Part shown: positions 1 through 8,700 of the stretch, piece after piece
Layout of the letters: each line of letters opens with the position of its first letter
Numbering within the stretch: position 1 is the stretch's first letter
Source of the DNA: Deltaproteobacteria bacterium
GTDB taxonomy: Bacteria; Bdellovibrionota; JACOXK01
Reading direction: 5' to 3'
DNA length: 24,139 nt
NCBI GenBank assembly: GCA_016186995.1
Contig: JACPKQ010000026.1
Location: 1 to 24,139 of the forward strand
The notes under the pieces: generated by a model
Databases searched by the model: none
Told to the model about the DNA's origin: nothing
Seen by the model: the letters and a program-made list of their open reading frames with translations, nothing else
Translations under genes and position numbers: made by a program

Positions 1-5
1 ATTCT

Positions 6-176
6 GTCACATAAAGTTACCTAGTATGTTTTGAAGGCCGTCTCGGAGGCCTAAGCGGGCATGGATTTTTTACGAAGTAAAAAAGAGCGAGGCCGAGAGG
101 CGTGCGGTGTTTTTCTCGCAGGGAAAAACAACCGCTGTGCCTGAAAAATATACTAGGTAACTTTATATGAGGTGAC
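6..176. repeat. MITE-like palindromic element, foldable as a three-way junction
   Basis: Perfect 17-bp terminal inverted repeats (ATAAAGTTACCTAGTAT at 11-27, its complement at 150-166) are flanked by a second inverted pair, GTCAC at 6-10 and GTGAC at 172-176. Inside are two further arms. In the first, 41-52 pairs with 90-98 (3-nt bulge) and is capped by TTTTTTAC-GAA-GTAAAAAA at 66-84. In the second, 104-115 pairs with 123-135 (one extra base). The whole can fold into a long stem with two side arms. No transposase or credible ORF lies inside. The core is more GC-rich than the neighbouring genes. A non-autonomous mobile element or extragenic palindrome is inferred; copy number is unknown. Confidence 0.6.
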
Positions 177-242
177 CACCAAGAACTTAAGTTGTAAAAA
201 AATATCCCCAATTCAGAACCTAGGTTGTAGAAATAGAAATAC

Positions 243-272
243 TGGATCCCTGCCGGGGGCGGGAATGACAAC
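243..272. repeat. Short palindromic repeat of the GTCATYCC family, downstream of the PilZ gene
   Basis: The + strand reads ATCCCTGCCGGGGGCGGGAATGACA. TCCC-t-GCC (247-254) pairs with GGC-GGGA (258-264), and the right edge is the AATGACA end shared with other repeats in this window. It begins 8 bp beyond the PilZ stop, on the side where that transcript would end. It could therefore act as a 3' stem-loop, although no clear U-tract follows. Confidence 0.5.
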
Positions 273-279
273 GTACTTT

Positions 280-630
280 TTAAAGACTGCTTTCTAAAAA
301 GTTATGGATAATTTTCTGATCTTCTTGGTCAAGCTCGGAAAACTCAACACCAATACCCGCAGGCTGGGTGGATGTGCTTTTATGAAAAGGTTGTATCCAT
401 TTTATAATACCTTTTACCTTTAAGAGTTGTGGACTATTGGGGAGTGAAAAATGGAGTTCGACTTGGGTTCCTGGCTTATACTCATCAACCGTTTTAAGAA
501 AAACTCCCTCTTCGCTCATATTATCAGAACTATAAGTTTTATAATCCTCTTCTACAGCCCCTTTAACACGTAAAACAACGTGAGCTTTAACCTTTTTACG
601 TAGGTATTTTCGGCGGTTACTTAAAGCCAT
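280..630 (-). CDS. PilZ domain protein (c-di-GMP receptor)
   Basis: 116-aa cytoplasmic protein consisting of a single PilZ domain. Both c-di-GMP binding signatures are visible: RxxxR near the N-terminus (RKYLR, about residues 7-11) and the (D/N)xSxxG motif as NMSEEG (about 37-42). Then follow the expected beta-strand pattern and a GIGVEF strand near the end. PilZ proteins bind c-di-GMP and pass the signal to motility, surface or secretion partners; which partner applies here cannot be told. ATG start with AGGAAA about 6 nt upstream. The gene stands alone, divergent from the carboxylase operon. A diguanylate cyclase is encoded at 19005-20063, so c-di-GMP is plausibly made in this cell. Confidence 0.85.
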   Translation of the reverse strand: MALSNRRKYLRKKVKAHVVLRVKGAVEEDYKTYSSDNMSEEGVFLKTVDEYKPGTQVELHFSLPNSPQLLKVKGIIKWIQPFHKSTSTQPAGIGVEFSELDQEDQKIIHNFLESSL

Positions 631-675
631 ATATTTCCTAAAATAACATAAAGAATTTGACTGTCGACCCTCACT

Positions 676-757
676 TTGTCATCCTTGCTACTCAGGGGGC
701 TTGGGTGTGTTTATCCAATCCCTCCTCTCTCATGGATATGAAGTTTCGGGATGACAA
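676..757. repeat. 82-bp element bounded by TTGTCATCC / GGATGACAA inverted ends
   Basis: TTGTCATCC (676-684) and GGATGACAA (749-757) are perfect 9-bp inverted ends. They match the GTCATCC / GGATGACA edges of the other palindromic repeats in this window. The element fills most of the divergent gap between the PilZ and carboxyltransferase genes and reaches the start of the latter. Its interior has no clear further palindrome. Confidence 0.4.
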
Positions 758-762
758 GAAAT

Positions 763-2286
763 ATGGATATTCAACAAAAAATTAAAGAACTCAGAGAAAA
801 AAATATCCAAGCCGAGCTCGGTGGTGGAGAAGAACGAATTAAAAAACAACACGAAGCCGGGAAGATGACGGCACGCGAACGTATTGATGTTCTTCTTGAT
901 GAAGGTTCTTTTACAGAAATTGATAAATTTGTAATCCACAATAACATCCTCACAGATGGTGTTATTACAGGTTTTGGAACTATTTCAGGACGCCTTGTTT
1001 TTATTTTTTCTCAAGACTTTACCATTTTTGGAGGCTCTCTTTCAGGGTCTCATGCTAAAAAAATATGTAAGATTATGGATTTGGCCTTAGAAAATGGAGC
1101 TCCTGTTATTGGGCTTAATGATTCAGGTGGAGCTCGTATTCAAGAAGGAGTTCAAAGCTTAGGGGGTTATGCCGATATTTTTTACCGAAATACAAAAAGC
1201 TCTGGTGTGATTCCTCAAATTTCAGCTGTTATGGGCCCCTGTGCTGGAGGTGCTGTTTATTCACCTGCCATTACCGATTTTATTTTTATGGTTCATAAAA
1301 CAAGCTACATGTTTGTGACAGGCCCTGAGGTTGTAAAAACTGTAACTCATGAGGAGGTCAATAAAAGTGAACTTGGGGGGGCAACGGTTCATTCTCAAAA
1401 ATCAGGAGTGGCTCACTTTGCTTGTAAAGATGAAAAATCATGCCTTCTTATGATTCGAGAACTTTTGAGCTTTCTTCCCTCTAATAATTTAGAAGATGCA
1501 CCTCTCTATCTCACACAAGATGATCCAAAAAGAATAGATCCACAATTGATTTCACTTGTTCCTACTAACGCTAAAACACCTTATAATATTAAAGATATTA
1601 TTACGACGATTCTTGATGATCATGTATTTTTGGAAGTACACGCAAACTATGCTCAAAACATTGTTGTTGGTTTTGGAAGATTGAATGGCCAAAGTGTAGG
1701 TATTGTTGCCAATCAACCCAACTACCTAGCTGGATGTCTTGATATTCATGCCTCTTTAAAAGGGGCTCGATTTGTGCGCTTCTGTGATGCCTTTAACATT
1801 CCTCTTGTAACACTTGTTGATGTTCCAGGATTTTTGCCAGGTGTTGATCAAGAACATGGCGGCATTATTAAACACGGGGCTAAACTTCTTTATGCCTTTG
1901 CTGAAGCAACCGTCCCTAAAATCACACTCATTACCCGAAAAGCTTATGGTGGTGCCTATGATGTGATGAATTCAAAACATATCGGAGCTGATTTAAACCT
2001 TGCCTATCCAACAGCTGAAATTGCCGTCATGGGCCCTGAGGGTGCTGTTAATATTATTCATAAAAAAGAGCTCGCCGAAGCCAAAAATCCACAGAAGAAA
2101 AAAGAAGAGCTTACAAAAAAATACAGAGAAACGTTTGCAAACCCCTATAAAGCCGCTGAACTTGGATACATCGACGAAATTATAGAACCCCAAGAAACAC
2201 GCCCTAAACTCATTAAAGCACTTTCAATCCTTAAGAAAAAACGTCGAAAGAATCCACCTAAAAAACATGGCAACATCCCTCTTTAA
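763..2286 (+). CDS. pccB: Propionyl-CoA carboxylase, carboxyltransferase (beta) subunit
   Basis: Transfers carboxyl from carboxybiotin to an acyl-CoA, probably propionyl-CoA, giving methylmalonyl-CoA. It is a fused alpha/beta-type carboxyltransferase of about 507 aa, the normal PccB length. Landmarks (numbered from the 763 start) are the N-terminal [21 protein letters not shown] block, [10 protein letters not shown] (about 120-129), [11 protein letters not shown] (about 157-167) and AYGGAYDVM (394-402). Asp400 matches the Asp that favours propionyl-CoA over acetyl-CoA in Streptomyces PccB. The ATG at 751 would add MTRN but lies inside a repeat end; the ATG at 763 gives the family-typical [10 protein letters not shown] start. 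Neither has a strong SD. First gene of an operon ending in methylmalonyl-CoA mutase. A decarboxylase or another acyl-CoA carboxylase is less likely. Confidence 0.88.
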   Translation: MDIQQKIKELREKNIQAELGGGEERIKKQHEAGKMTARERIDVLLDEGSFTEIDKFVIHNNILTDGVITGFGTISGRLVFIFSQDFTIFGGSLSGSHAKKICKIMDLALENGAPVIGLNDSGGARIQEGVQSLGGYADIFYRNTKSSGVIPQISAVMGPCAGGAVYSPAITDFIFMVHKTSYMFVTGPEVVKTVTHEEVNKSELGGATVHSQKSGVAHFACKDEKSCLLMIRELLSFLPSNNLEDAPLYLTQDDPKRIDPQLISLVPTNAKTPYNIKDIITTILDDHVFLEVHANYAQNIVVGFGRLNGQSVGIVANQPNYLAGCLDIHASLKGARFVRFCDAFNIPLVTLVDVPGFLPGVDQEHGGIIKHGAKLLYAFAEATVPKITLITRKAYGGAYDVMNSKHIGADLNLAYPTAEIAVMGPEGAVNIIHKKELAEAKNPQKKKEELTKKYRETFANPYKAAELGYIDEIIEPQETRPKLIKALSILKKKRRKNPPKKHGNIPL

Positions 2287-3778
2287 AAAAATTCTTATTG
2301 CAAACCGCGCTGAAATCGCGGTTCGCATTATTCGATCTTGCAAAGAATTAGGTATTCAAACGGTTGCCGTTTATTCAAAAGTAGATACAGCAAGCAACCA
2401 TGTTAAATTTGCTGATGAGGCTTACCTTATTGGGGAAGAGCCCATGAGCTATCTGAATTGTGAAAAAATTATTAAAATTGCTAAAAAAGCAGGGGCCGAC
2501 GCTATTCATCCAGGCTATGGTTTTTTATCTGAAAATACAGAATTTGTTGAACTCTGTGAGAAAGAGAAAATTGTTTTCATTGGCCCAGATAAAGAAGTCA
2601 TGCACTGTATGGGAAATAAACTCACTGCCCGTAAAGCCATGGAAAAGGCTCACATTCCTATTATACCCGGCACTTTAAAACCTATTCGGAATGCAGGGGA
2701 AGCCAAAAAAACAGCCAAAGACATCGGATATCCTGTTCTTCTGAAACCTGCTGATGGGGGGGGTGGAAAGGGTATGATGCTTGTTCATAAAGACAGTGAG
2801 GTGACAGAGGCTTTCGAAGCGGCTCAAAGAATTTCAAAGCGAGCTTTTGGAAGTGATCAAATTTATATTGAAAAATACTTAGAAAAACCAAGACACATTG
2901 AGGTACAGATTTTAGCAGATAAAAATGGAAATACAGTTCATCTTTATGAACGAGAGTGCTCTGTTCAAAGAAGACACCAAAAAATTATTGAAGAAACACC
3001 CTCTCCTTTCTTAAATGATGCCATTCGACAAAAAATATGTGAAACAGCTGTTAAAGCAGCTCAATCTATCGGTTATATAAACGCAGGAACTATTGAATTT
3101 ATTGTAGATAAAAATCATAACTTTTATTTTATGGAAATGAATACTCGCCTTCAGGTGGAACATCCTCTTACAGAATGGGTAACGGGGGTTGATCTTGTCA
3201 AAGAACAAATTAAAATTGCTTGTGGAGAAAAACTTTCCTTTAAACAAAAAGATATTCCACAACGTGGGCATTCAATAGAGTGCCGCATTTATGCTGAAAA
3301 CCCTGAAGAAAACTTTCTACCTAGCCCAGGTAAAATTATCTATCTCGAAATTCCAGAGGGGCCTTTCATTCGGAATGATGCATCTATTTATGCAGGCTAT
3401 GAAGTTCCTCTTTTTTATGATCCTATGATCGCTAAAGTCTCTGTATGGGCCAAAGATAGGGAGGGGGCAATATCAAAAATGAAGTTTGCTCTTTCACAAT
3501 CTAAAATTTTAGGGATTCGAACCACCGAAAGCTTTCTTATAAGCCTTTTAGAAAATAAAGATTTTGTAAGTGGCTCTTATGATACACACCTTGTTCAAAA
3601 ACATCTTGGGAAAAAAATTGCAAAGAAAGGTTTTGAAGAGAAAGAAATTCATGCAGCCTTGATTGCTTCTACTATTCACGCCTATGAGGTATCAAGCATT
3701 AAACCCCTGCTTTCTGAAAGCAAAACTTCACCCTGGCTACTCCAGGCACGACAAGAGGGAATAAGAAATGATCTTTGA
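2267..3778 (+). CDS. accC: Biotin carboxylase subunit of acyl-CoA carboxylase
   Basis: 503 aa. ATP-dependent carboxylation of biotin on the carrier protein encoded next. Domain order is the N-terminal biotin carboxylase domain ([16 protein letters not shown]), the ATP-grasp domain with the glycine-rich loop [11 protein letters not shown] (about 160-170) and the catalytic block [15 protein letters not shown] (about 288-302), then the C-terminal domain with ECRIYAENP. The length fits a free-standing subunit, so the carrier domain is not fused as it is in many PccA proteins. The start overlaps the pccB 3' end by 20 nt, suggesting translational coupling. It probably works with the propionyl-CoA carboxyltransferase, though a shared role in acetyl-CoA carboxylation cannot be excluded. 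The tail after about residue 460 is variable. Confidence 0.93.
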   Translation: MATSLFKKILIANRAEIAVRIIRSCKELGIQTVAVYSKVDTASNHVKFADEAYLIGEEPMSYLNCEKIIKIAKKAGADAIHPGYGFLSENTEFVELCEKEKIVFIGPDKEVMHCMGNKLTARKAMEKAHIPIIPGTLKPIRNAGEAKKTAKDIGYPVLLKPADGGGGKGMMLVHKDSEVTEAFEAAQRISKRAFGSDQIYIEKYLEKPRHIEVQILADKNGNTVHLYERECSVQRRHQKIIEETPSPFLNDAIRQKICETAVKAAQSIGYINAGTIEFIVDKNHNFYFMEMNTRLQVEHPLTEWVTGVDLVKEQIKIACGEKLSFKQKDIPQRGHSIECRIYAENPEENFLPSPGKIIYLEIPEGPFIRNDASIYAGYEVPLFYDPMIAKVSVWAKDREGAISKMKFALSQSKILGIRTTESFLISLLENKDFVSGSYDTHLVQKHLGKKIAKKGFEEKEIHAALIASTIHAYEVSSIKPLLSESKTSPWLLQARQEGIRNDL

Positions 3779-4256
3779 AGCTCAATGTGAAGATAAAAAA
3801 TATAAAATTAAATTAGAAAAACAAAAAAAGATGTACTCTATTGTTATTAATGACACCAAGTATGAAGTTCCTTCAAACTGGCAAAATATTTTAGTTTTAG
3901 AAAATAAGGTTTTTCATGCTACCTCTTACAAACAAGAAAAAAATCAGTACCATACCTTTGTAAATGGAAGAACAGTTCGTTTAAAACTTCAGACAGAACA
4001 AGAAAAATTACATGATTCTTTGGCACAAGAAGATGAAGCCAATCATTTAACAACATCGATGCCTGGAAAAATCGTAAAAGTTATGGTGCAAGTAGGAGAT
4101 GTTGTTCACAAAGGGCAATCACTTGTTATTATGGAAGCTATGAAAATGGAAAATGTTCTTAAATCTCCTTGTGAGGGTACAATACAAGAAATTAAAGTCC
4201 AGGAAGGAAGTAGTGTGGATGCAGGTGCCACACTCATACGTATTAAAATCCAATGA
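3768..4256 (+). CDS. Biotin carboxyl carrier protein of acyl-CoA carboxylase
   Basis: 162 aa. The C-terminal biotinyl domain (about 90-162) has [17 protein letters not shown] and the biotinylation motif EAMKMEN, with the modified lysine at about residue 126, 36 residues from the end as usual. The N-terminal part (1-85) is a small, charged, beta-rich region of the kind seen in free-standing carriers of propionyl- and methylmalonyl-CoA enzymes. The flexible Pro/Ala linker common elsewhere is replaced by a short acidic stretch. It shuttles carboxybiotin between the two preceding gene products. The start lies inside the last codons of the biotin carboxylase gene (11-nt overlap), with GAGGGA upstream. 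Confidence 0.92.
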   Translation: MIFEAQCEDKKYKIKLEKQKKMYSIVINDTKYEVPSNWQNILVLENKVFHATSYKQEKNQYHTFVNGRTVRLKLQTEQEKLHDSLAQEDEANHLTTSMPGKIVKVMVQVGDVVHKGQSLVIMEAMKMENVLKSPCEGTIQEIKVQEGSSVDAGATLIRIKIQ

Positions 4257-5824
4257 GAAAAAAAAAGTTTGAAACAAGTTCACATGTCGAAATAAAAGAC
4301 CTCTACCAAGAAAAAGATACAGGGGGTGTTACGCTTGGAAAACCAGGTGAATACCCTTTTACACGTGGTATTTACCCTTCAATGTATCGAAGTCGTTTGT
4401 GGACAATGCGCCAGTATGCAGGTTTTGCGAGAGCTGTAGAATCCAACAAACGATACAAATACCTTTTAGAACATGGCCAAACAGGGCTCTCTGTGGCTTT
4501 TGATCTTCCTACCCAGATGGGTTTAGATTCAGATCACAAACTAGCTCACAATGAAGTGGGTCAATCAGGTGTTGCGATTGATTCACTCGCCGACATGGAA
4601 ATTCTTTTTAAAGGTATTCCTCTTGATAAGGTATCTACTTCTATGACGATTAATGCCACAGCAGCCATTCTTCTTTCTTGTTATATTGCTGTTGCAGAAA
4701 AACAAGGTGTCGATTCTAAAAAGTTAAGGGGCACGATCCAAAACGACATTTTGAAAGAGTACATTGCACGAGGCACTTATATTTATCCACCTAAACACTC
4801 ACTTAAAATTATTTGTGATATTTTTGCTTATTGCAAAGATCACCTTCCCAATTGGAATAGCATGAGCATTAGTGGTTATCATATTAGAGAGGCTGGTTCG
4901 ACCGCAGTTCAAGAAGTAGCTTTTACACTTTCAAATGCTATTACTTATGTTGAAGCTGCCCTTAAATCCGGACTTTCACTTGATGAATTTGGAGGAAGGC
5001 TTTCTTTCTTTTTTAACTGTCATAACAACTTTCTAGAAGAAATCGCCAAATTTAGAGCAGCTCGTCGCATGTGGGCAAAAATTATGAAAGAAAGATTTAA
5101 AGCAAAAGATGAAAAATCTTTTATGTTACGATTTCACACCCAAACTGGGGGCTCTACTCTTACCGCCAATCACATTGAAAACAATGTAGTACGTGTCACC
5201 CTCCAGGCCATGGCTGCTGTTTTAGGAGGAACACAATCGCTTCATACCAACTCAAAAGATGAAGCACTTTCACTTCCTTCAGGAGAGGCTGCAAAGCTTG
5301 CCCTTCGTACCCAACAGATTATTGCTTATGAGTCAGGGGTTGCCGATTTTGTAGACCCACTTGGAGGTTCTTACGCTATTGAATCTTTGACCAACGAAAT
5401 TGAGAAAAAAGCTTTTGAGTATATAGAAGAAATAGAAAAAAGGGGTGGGGCTATTCGTTGTATTGAGGAAGGCTACCAGCAAAGTGAAATACAAAATGAA
5501 AGCTATCAATATCAAAAAGCACTCGAAAAAAAAGAAGAATTTGTGGTGGGAATGAATCTATTTCAAGAAAAAGAAGAAGCTATCTATAAAATTTATAAAG
5601 TTTCAGAAAAATCTCAGAAAACTCAAAGAGAAGCTCTCAAAAAAATGAAGGCAAAGAGAGACAATAAAGCAGTTCAAAAAGCACTTTCTACGTTAGAAAA
5701 AGCTGCCAGAGAATCTCAAAATCTCATGCCTCACATTCTTCAGGCAGTTAAAAGCTATGCCACAGTGGGAGAAATCTCTGACATTCTTCGCAAAGTCTTC
5801 GGCGAATACAAACCTAATTTTTAA
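4253..5824 (+). CDS. Methylmalonyl-CoA mutase large (catalytic) subunit
   Basis: 523 aa. TIM-barrel part of B12-dependent methylmalonyl-CoA mutase, interconverting (R)-methylmalonyl-CoA and succinyl-CoA. The substrate-binding residues of the Propionibacterium enzyme align at one constant offset of 34: Tyr89 is Tyr55 (MRQYAGF), Arg207 is Arg173 (KEYIARGTY) and His244 is His210 ([11 protein letters not shown]). Isobutyryl- and hydroxyisobutyryl-CoA mutases change the Tyr/Arg positions, so methylmalonyl-CoA is the likely substrate. [11 protein letters not shown] and [10 protein letters not shown] are intact. There is no C-terminal cobalamin-binding domain; in split mutases that is a separate small protein, not encoded in this window. 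The ATGA overlap with the carrier gene shows tight coupling. It ends in a 4-nt overlap with the convergent TPR gene. Confidence 0.92.
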   Translation: MRKKKFETSSHVEIKDLYQEKDTGGVTLGKPGEYPFTRGIYPSMYRSRLWTMRQYAGFARAVESNKRYKYLLEHGQTGLSVAFDLPTQMGLDSDHKLAHNEVGQSGVAIDSLADMEILFKGIPLDKVSTSMTINATAAILLSCYIAVAEKQGVDSKKLRGTIQNDILKEYIARGTYIYPPKHSLKIICDIFAYCKDHLPNWNSMSISGYHIREAGSTAVQEVAFTLSNAITYVEAALKSGLSLDEFGGRLSFFFNCHNNFLEEIAKFRAARRMWAKIMKERFKAKDEKSFMLRFHTQTGGSTLTANHIENNVVRVTLQAMAAVLGGTQSLHTNSKDEALSLPSGEAAKLALRTQQIIAYESGVADFVDPLGGSYAIESLTNEIEKKAFEYIEEIEKRGGAIRCIEEGYQQSEIQNESYQYQKALEKKEEFVVGMNLFQEKEEAIYKIYKVSEKSQKTQREALKKMKAKRDNKAVQKALSTLEKAARESQNLMPHILQAVKSYATVGEISDILRKVFGEYKPNF

Positions 5825-6336
5825 TGAACAGAAAGTCTCAGGTCTTCTAAAATTTCCTGAACTTCTTCATTTTCGGAATCCAGACTCAAAACAACTTCAA
5901 ACTCTTCAATAGCCCTCGTCAGCCACCCTTTTTCAAAATAAATACGACCTAAATTAATATAGGGGTAATGCCGTGGCTCATATCTTTTGGAGGTTTTAGC
6001 CTTTTCTAACCAGGGGATAGCTTCATCGTTTTTTCCGAGGCGCATCAGATAAGAACCTATATCGTTATAAGGATTTCCAAAATCAGGATCAATAACAACA
6101 GCCTTTTTACAAAGCTCAATAGCCTGCTCAAACTCACTTCTTTGAGAAAGCATCCATCCCCAATAGGTATAGGCTTCAGCTGTTGGAAAATGTGAAATGG
6201 ATTTCTCAAAGCATTCAATAGCAGCGGGAATATCGTTTTCTTGGGCGTACTCACAGCCTCTTTCAACAAGTTGGAGCGCTCGGACCTGCTTGATGTCCAC
6301 CACCTTGTCTTGGACCATGTAATCATCATGGTACAC
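5821..6336 (-). CDS. Tetratricopeptide repeat protein
   Basis: 171 aa with about four TPR units (roughly residues 19-52, 54-86, 88-120 and 125-157), each with the W/L-G-Y-A-P spacing. Examples are [19 protein letters not shown] and [20 protein letters not shown]. No signal peptide or membrane segment, so probably a cytoplasmic protein-protein scaffold; the partner is unknown. The annotated start is GTG; an in-frame ATG six codons later is an alternative, and neither has a strong SD. Last gene of the minus-strand PBP1A operon, 22 bp after the amidohydrolase. The stop shares TTAA with the stop of the convergent mutase gene. Confidence 0.8.
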   Translation of the reverse strand: MYHDDYMVQDKVVDIKQVRALQLVERGCEYAQENDIPAAIECFEKSISHFPTAEAYTYWGWMLSQRSEFEQAIELCKKAVVIDPDFGNPYNDIGSYLMRLGKNDEAIPWLEKAKTSKRYEPRHYPYINLGRIYFEKGWLTRAIEEFEVVLSLDSENEEVQEILEDLRLSVH

Positions 6337-6358
6337 AAAACTTCAATAAGAGAAAAGA

Positions 6359-7534
6359 TTATTTTGTTGGAAACTCATTAAAATACGTTAGTGCAATTTT
6401 TTTCATCACCTCAACACCGACTAAAAGGGACTCTTCATCAATATCAAAATAAGGGCTGTGGTGAGGGTGAATAAAGCCTTTTTCTTTATTTTCGCCGCCT
6501 CCAAAATAAAAACACCCAGGCACTTCATTTAAAAAAAATGAAAAATCTTCTCCACCCATTGTACGACAATCAGTCACAATATTTTCTTCCCCAACAACTG
6601 AGGCAGCCATTTCATGAACAAACCGAGTCATGTGAGGTTCGTTAATGGTAACAGGGGTGTATCTTTGAAAATCAAGTTCGTACCGTGCTCCGTAAGCCTC
6701 ACACACACCTTTAATCACTCTTTCAAAATGTACGGGGACTTCATCCCACATTTTTTTGCTCATGGTGCGAACAGTACCCACCAATTTTGTTTTTTCAGGA
6801 ATAATATTAAAAGTAGCACCCCCTTCAATTTTACCGACAGTCACCACAAGAGAATCAAGTGGGTCTGCATTACGACTCACCACACTTTGAAGTGTGTTCA
6901 CCACTTGAGAAGCAACAACGATGCTATCCACTGTTTGATGAGGCATAGCACCATGCCCGCCCTTACCAATAATAGTAAGTTCAAACATATCAACAGAAGC
7001 CATAATAGGCCCAGGAACAACAGCTACTTTTCCAATAGGTAAGCCACTCCACACATGGAGGCCAAAAGCAGCTTCAACTTGAGGACCTTTTAAAACCCCC
7101 TCTTGAACCATTTTCTCTGCACCGTTTCCACCCTCTTCAGCAGGTTGAAAAACAAACTTAAGATTGCCAGGAAGTTTTTTATTTTTAAGTTCTTTAGCTG
7201 TTAAAAGAAGGGTTGCCATGTGCATGTCATGCCCACATGCATGCATCGCCTGCGGGTTCTTAGATTGATAAGGGGTATTATTAACTTCTTGAAGTGGAAG
7301 AGCATCCATATCTGCTCGAAGCAAGATACAACGTTTTTTTGTATCGTCTGAATGAAGGGCCACAACACCTGTTTGTGCCATTCCAAAAGAAGGCTTATAA
7401 CCATAGGATTTAAGCTCTTCTTGAATTTTTTTGGCAGTGTTGACTTCTTGATATTTCAGTTCAGGGTGCTTATGGAAATAACGTCTGAGTTCAACAATTT
7501 TTTTCTGATCTTCTTTTGATAAACTTGTTTTCAT
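6359..7534 (-). CDS. M20 family metallo-amidohydrolase (hippurate/N-acyl-amino-acid hydrolase type)
   Basis: 391 aa, the usual length for the M20D amidohydrolase family, which hydrolyses N-acyl amino acids or similar amides with one or two metal ions. Motifs in order: RRYFHKHPEL (N-terminal), RADMDALPL, MHACGHDMH (metal binding, about 97-105), QPAEEGGNGA (catalytic Glu pair), GKGGHGAMPH at the dimerisation lid domain, TMGGEDFSFF and HHSPYFDIDE at the C-terminus. There is no signal peptide, so it is cytoplasmic. The real substrate cannot be read from sequence; hippurate hydrolase and IAA-amino-acid hydrolase annotations are generic. It follows the dehydrogenase gene by 26 bp and precedes the TPR gene by 22 bp, so co-transcription is likely. 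Confidence 0.9.
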   Translation of the reverse strand: MKTSLSKEDQKKIVELRRYFHKHPELKYQEVNTAKKIQEELKSYGYKPSFGMAQTGVVALHSDDTKKRCILLRADMDALPLQEVNNTPYQSKNPQAMHACGHDMHMATLLLTAKELKNKKLPGNLKFVFQPAEEGGNGAEKMVQEGVLKGPQVEAAFGLHVWSGLPIGKVAVVPGPIMASVDMFELTIIGKGGHGAMPHQTVDSIVVASQVVNTLQSVVSRNADPLDSLVVTVGKIEGGATFNIIPEKTKLVGTVRTMSKKMWDEVPVHFERVIKGVCEAYGARYELDFQRYTPVTINEPHMTRFVHEMAASVVGEENIVTDCRTMGGEDFSFFLNEVPGCFYFGGGENKEKGFIHPHHSPYFDIDEESLLVGVEVMKKIALTYFNEFPTK

Positions 7535-7560
7535 AATTTCTCAAAATTAATCCCACTTTT

Positions 7561-8700
7561 TCATTTAGGCAAGTAAAGAAGAGAAATGAGCCTATAAACA
7601 GCTCCACCATAGTGTATGATGTAAAGCTCGCCTTCATGGTCTTGTGAAAAAGAAGCAATTTTTAAATGAGAATGATTGACAAGCTGAGGTTTTGAAGCTT
7701 TTTTCCCATCGTATTTAAGTGCCCACATTTTTCCTGTTCCAAAATCAGCATAAATATAATGGCCGATAAGTTCTTGAAGTTTTTTTCCTCTATAAACAAA
7801 ACCACCTGTAACTGAATAACCCTCATCCCTTCCATATTCAACTAGTGGAAGTTCTAAACCTTCTTTTTTACAATCTTCTGATGGTTTATAGCAAAGAGTT
7901 CCCTCCATAATACGCCAACCATAGTTTTTTCCCTTTTGAATAACATCGATTTCTTCCCGACGAACTTGGCCAACATCGCCTGCATAAAGAGTTCCTGTTT
8001 CAGAATCAAAACTAAACCGCCAGGGGTTTCGAAGACCATAAGCCCAAATTTCTTTCCGAGCTTCTTGATGATCTACAAAGGGATTATCTTTTGGAATTTC
8101 ATAAGGTTCTTTACCGTTCACATCGATTCTTAAAATACTTCCTAAAATTGTTTTTAAGTTTTGCCCGTTGTTTTTTGGATCTCCAGCGCCACCACCATCT
8201 CCAACACCCATATAAAAATATCCATCAGGACCAAAAGCAAGCTGGCCACCATTGTGATTGTCATAGGGTTGTTCAAAGGTAAGAATGATTTTCTCAGATT
8301 TTTTATCTGCTAAATTTTTCTCCCCAAGTTGCCACTTTGAAATAACAGTATAAAGTTTGCCTTCTTTTCTTGTTGTATAATTTAAATAAAACTTTTTGTT
8401 TTTTTTAAAATCGGGATGAAAAGCAATACCTAAAAGCCCTTTTTCTCCACCACTTTCAACCTTCTCTGAAATATCTAGGAAAAGCTCTTTTAAAATTTTT
8501 TTATCTTTAAAAACTTTAATAACACCAGCTTGCTCTAAAACAACGTATCGAGAAGAACCATCAGGAATTTCTGCCATATCGGTAGGATAAGAAAAACCTT
8601 CTACCACTTTTTCAAGTGCATATTGTGCCCATGAAGGATAGGAAAAAAAGAATAAAAATAAAAACAAATATTTGAATTTAAAAACCACGGAGGGTTTCAT
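7561..8700 (-). CDS. Secreted PQQ-dependent sugar dehydrogenase-like (GSDH/sorbosone dehydrogenase) beta-propeller
   Basis: About 379 aa. Family landmarks are DNHNGGQLAFGPDG with the His of the active-site loop, YMGVGDGGGAGDP, WAYGLRNPWRFSFD and GDVGQVRREEIDV. They match the soluble aldose sugar dehydrogenase/YliI type, which oxidises sugars in the periplasm when PQQ is bound. I chose the ATG at 8700 because it begins a clear signal peptide (MKPSVVFKFK, a hydrophobic LFLFLFFF stretch, likely cleavage after SYPSWA). The longer reading frame to 8742 would bury it behind a basic extension. The start overlaps the PBP1A 3' end by 23 bp. PQQ synthesis genes are not in the window, and many family members are untested, so the enzymatic role is inferred. 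Confidence 0.82.
   Translation of the reverse strand: MKPSVVFKFKYLFLFLFFFSYPSWAQYALEKVVEGFSYPTDMAEIPDGSSRYVVLEQAGVIKVFKDKKILKELFLDISEKVESGGEKGLLGIAFHPDFKKNKKFYLNYTTRKEGKLYTVISKWQLGEKNLADKKSEKIILTFEQPYDNHNGGQLAFGPDGYFYMGVGDGGGAGDPKNNGQNLKTILGSILRIDVNGKEPYEIPKDNPFVDHQEARKEIWAYGLRNPWRFSFDSETGTLYAGDVGQVRREEIDVIQKGKNYGWRIMEGTLCYKPSEDCKKEGLELPLVEYGRDEGYSVTGGFVYRGKKLQELIGHYIYADFGTGKMWALKYDGKKASKPQLVNHSHLKIASFSQDHEGELYIIHYGGAVYRLISLLYLPK

Noticed and set aside
17-271. Minus-strand 84-aa reading frame over the palindromic element
   Set aside because: Low-complexity translation with no family resemblance, spanning both inverted repeats and a second repeat; better explained as non-coding.
6614-7042. 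Plus-strand 142-aa frame antisense to the amidohydrolase
   Set aside because: It lies wholly inside a well-supported M20 gene, and its His/Asn/Ser-rich translation is typical of a shadow frame.
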